From Devosia sp. (GTDB lineage Bacteria > Pseudomonadota > Alphaproteobacteria > Rhizobiales > Devosiaceae), in assembly GCA_011322005.1 (NCBI GenBank), contig DROE01000120.1:1-7259 (forward strand): DNA of 7,259 nucleotides. Reading direction: 5' to 3'. The position numbers and the translations under genes were made by a program. Shown piece after piece: positions 6,532 to 7,259 of the stretch (within the stretch, counting starts at the first letter, position 1; the number at the start of each line of letters is the position of its first letter). The notes below the pieces were generated by a model. That model was not told where the DNA came from. It made no database searches and saw only the letters and a list, made by a program, of their open reading frames with translations.

Positions 6532-7074
6532 CTAGAATGTAGAGGTGAGTATCCGGTCCACATCGTCCTGAATTGAGTCCATTTCCGCCACCTGCTGGGC
6601 CTGGTACTCCCGCGCCTCTGTAAGTTGCTCGCGTTTTTCATTTTCCTGATCAAGTTGCTCGGCAACGCCGGCAACCACATATCGCTCTCCGGCCAGTTTG
6701 AGGGGGCGCTCATCCGCCGCCACCCAGTCGATATACTGTATCAGACTCCGGGGAGAGATGGGTTTGACCAGTGCCGCCTGCGCGCCCAGCCGCAATGCGC
6801 TTTCCACGGCCCTTGAGCGCGCCTCGGCAAAAAGCACGATGATCGGCAGCAGGCAAAGCGGATACATCTTCTGATGCCGTATGAGCTTGAGCAGGTTACG
6901 CCCGCCATAGGGTCCTGCGTCCCAGTCGAGCAGGACCATCGCGGGAGGGTCATTCAGCATGGAAGTGACGGCCGATTCGGTTTCGGAAAACACCCGCACG
7001 GAGCGCAAGCCGTAGTTCATCAGCATGGCCCGCAGCAATTGCTGCATTTGCCTGTTCGGCTCAATAACAACCAT
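6532..7074 (-). CDS. Atypical CheY-like receiver-domain protein with coiled-coil C-terminal tail
   Basis: From ATG 7074 this is 180 residues: a receiver domain (about 2-120) and a tail, with no DNA-binding or enzymatic output domain. The putative phosphoacceptor is Asp50 (MVLLDWD), and the conserved Lys104 is present in ALVKPIS. The usual acidic pair after strand 1 is reduced to Glu5 (VVIEPN), and the Thr/Ser switch after strand 4 is Phe82 (PIIVLFAE). Residues about 137-165 are rich in Glu, Gln and Ala and look like a coiled coil. The chain ends with MDSIQDDVDRILTSTF. I chose 7074 because GGAGG lies 7 nt upstream and the domain starts at once. ATG 7122 (6 nt after AAGGA) and ATG 7188 are in-frame alternatives, adding 16 and 38 residues. 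It is transcribed towards the NDUFA12 gene, 174 bp away, and probably forms its own unit. Partner kinase and target are unknown. Confidence 0.82.
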   Translation of the reverse strand: MVVIEPNRQMQQLLRAMLMNYGLRSVRVFSETESAVTSMLNDPPAMVLLDWDAGPYGGRNLLKLIRHQKMYPLCLLPIIVLFAEARSRAVESALRLGAQAALVKPISPRSLIQYIDWVAADERPLKLAGERYVVAGVAEQLDQENEKREQLTEAREYQAQQVAEMDSIQDDVDRILTSTF

Positions 7075-7081
7075 CGAGGTT

Positions 7082-7086
7082 CCTCC
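7082..7086 (-). promoter_or_regulatory. Strong ribosome binding site that sets the receiver protein start
   Basis: GGAGG on the minus strand (CCTCC on plus) lies 7 nt before ATG 7074. It is the best ribosome-binding site near any of the in-frame starts and places the first beta strand of the receiver right after the start codon. A competing AAGGA sits 6 nt before ATG 7122. Confidence 0.6.
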
Positions 7087-7195
7087 GGGAGAGGAGGACA
7101 GTCGGCCGTTTTCACTCAACATACACATTCCTTGAAAAGGATACACGTGTGCACTACAGCAAAAATAATGCCCTTGACAGAAAGGCAAATCTAGT

Positions 7196-7224
7196 CCGTG
7201 CGCGCCCCATTGGGATTCGCACGG
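7196..7224. repeat. Symmetrical interrupted palindrome upstream of the receiver gene
   Basis: CCGTGCG (7196-7202) pairs exactly with CGCACGG (7218-7224). Inside, CCC (7206-7208) pairs with GGG (7212-7214) around ATT, leaving a symmetrical 3x3 internal loop. No run of T follows on either strand, so it does not look like a terminator. It lies about 120 bp upstream of the chosen receiver start, in a 185-bp stretch to the window end that holds no gene I can see. A regulator binding site or a structured 5' leader are both possible. Confidence 0.45.
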
Positions 7225-7259
7225 GTGCTCCCTTAAACCAATTGTTTTGCGAACAAGGA

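Overview
The window reads as a piece of alphaproteobacterial chromosome. The pointers are a bacterial homologue of the mitochondrial complex I accessory subunit NDUFA12, a DUF2155 gene next to it, a short Aat, and the order dsbA-like / aroQ / accB / accC / aat converging on DUF2155 / NDUFA12, which I recall as typical of that class. Base composition is moderately GC-rich, and I see no insertion sequences, phage genes, tRNAs, rRNAs or CRISPR repeats. The genus cannot be named from this alone.

Layout on the + strand: 36-1397 is an exported M48 metalloprotease with C-terminal TPR-like repeats. 1448-2311 is a membrane-anchored or exported DsbA/ScsC-like thiol oxidoreductase. A likely rho-independent terminator follows at about 2367-2387. 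Then come aroQ (2459-2893, type II 3-dehydroquinase), accB (2957-3451, biotin carboxyl carrier protein), accC (3468-4814, biotin carboxylase) and aat (4881-5555, leucyl/phenylalanyl-tRNA-protein transferase). On the - strand: an NDUFA12-family gene (6357-5974) runs into a DUF2155 gene (5926-5492, GTG start) whose last codons overlap the 3' end of aat tail to tail by 64 bp. Further right is an atypical receiver-domain protein (7074-6532).

By function there are two envelope genes (protease and thiol-disulfide protein), three genes for central biosynthesis (shikimate pathway and malonyl-CoA synthesis), one N-end-rule gene, one respiratory-complex gene with an uncharacterised exported partner, and one regulator. 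Most of this is core housekeeping DNA, and no obvious new multi-gene system is present. The points most worth a second look are the receiver protein (substituted switch residue, coiled-coil tail ending in a FliM-like acidic motif), the antiparallel aat/DUF2155 overlap, the uncharacterised DUF2155 protein with its cysteine pair, the extra C-terminal cysteine pair on the DsbA-like protein, and a symmetrical hairpin upstream of the receiver gene.
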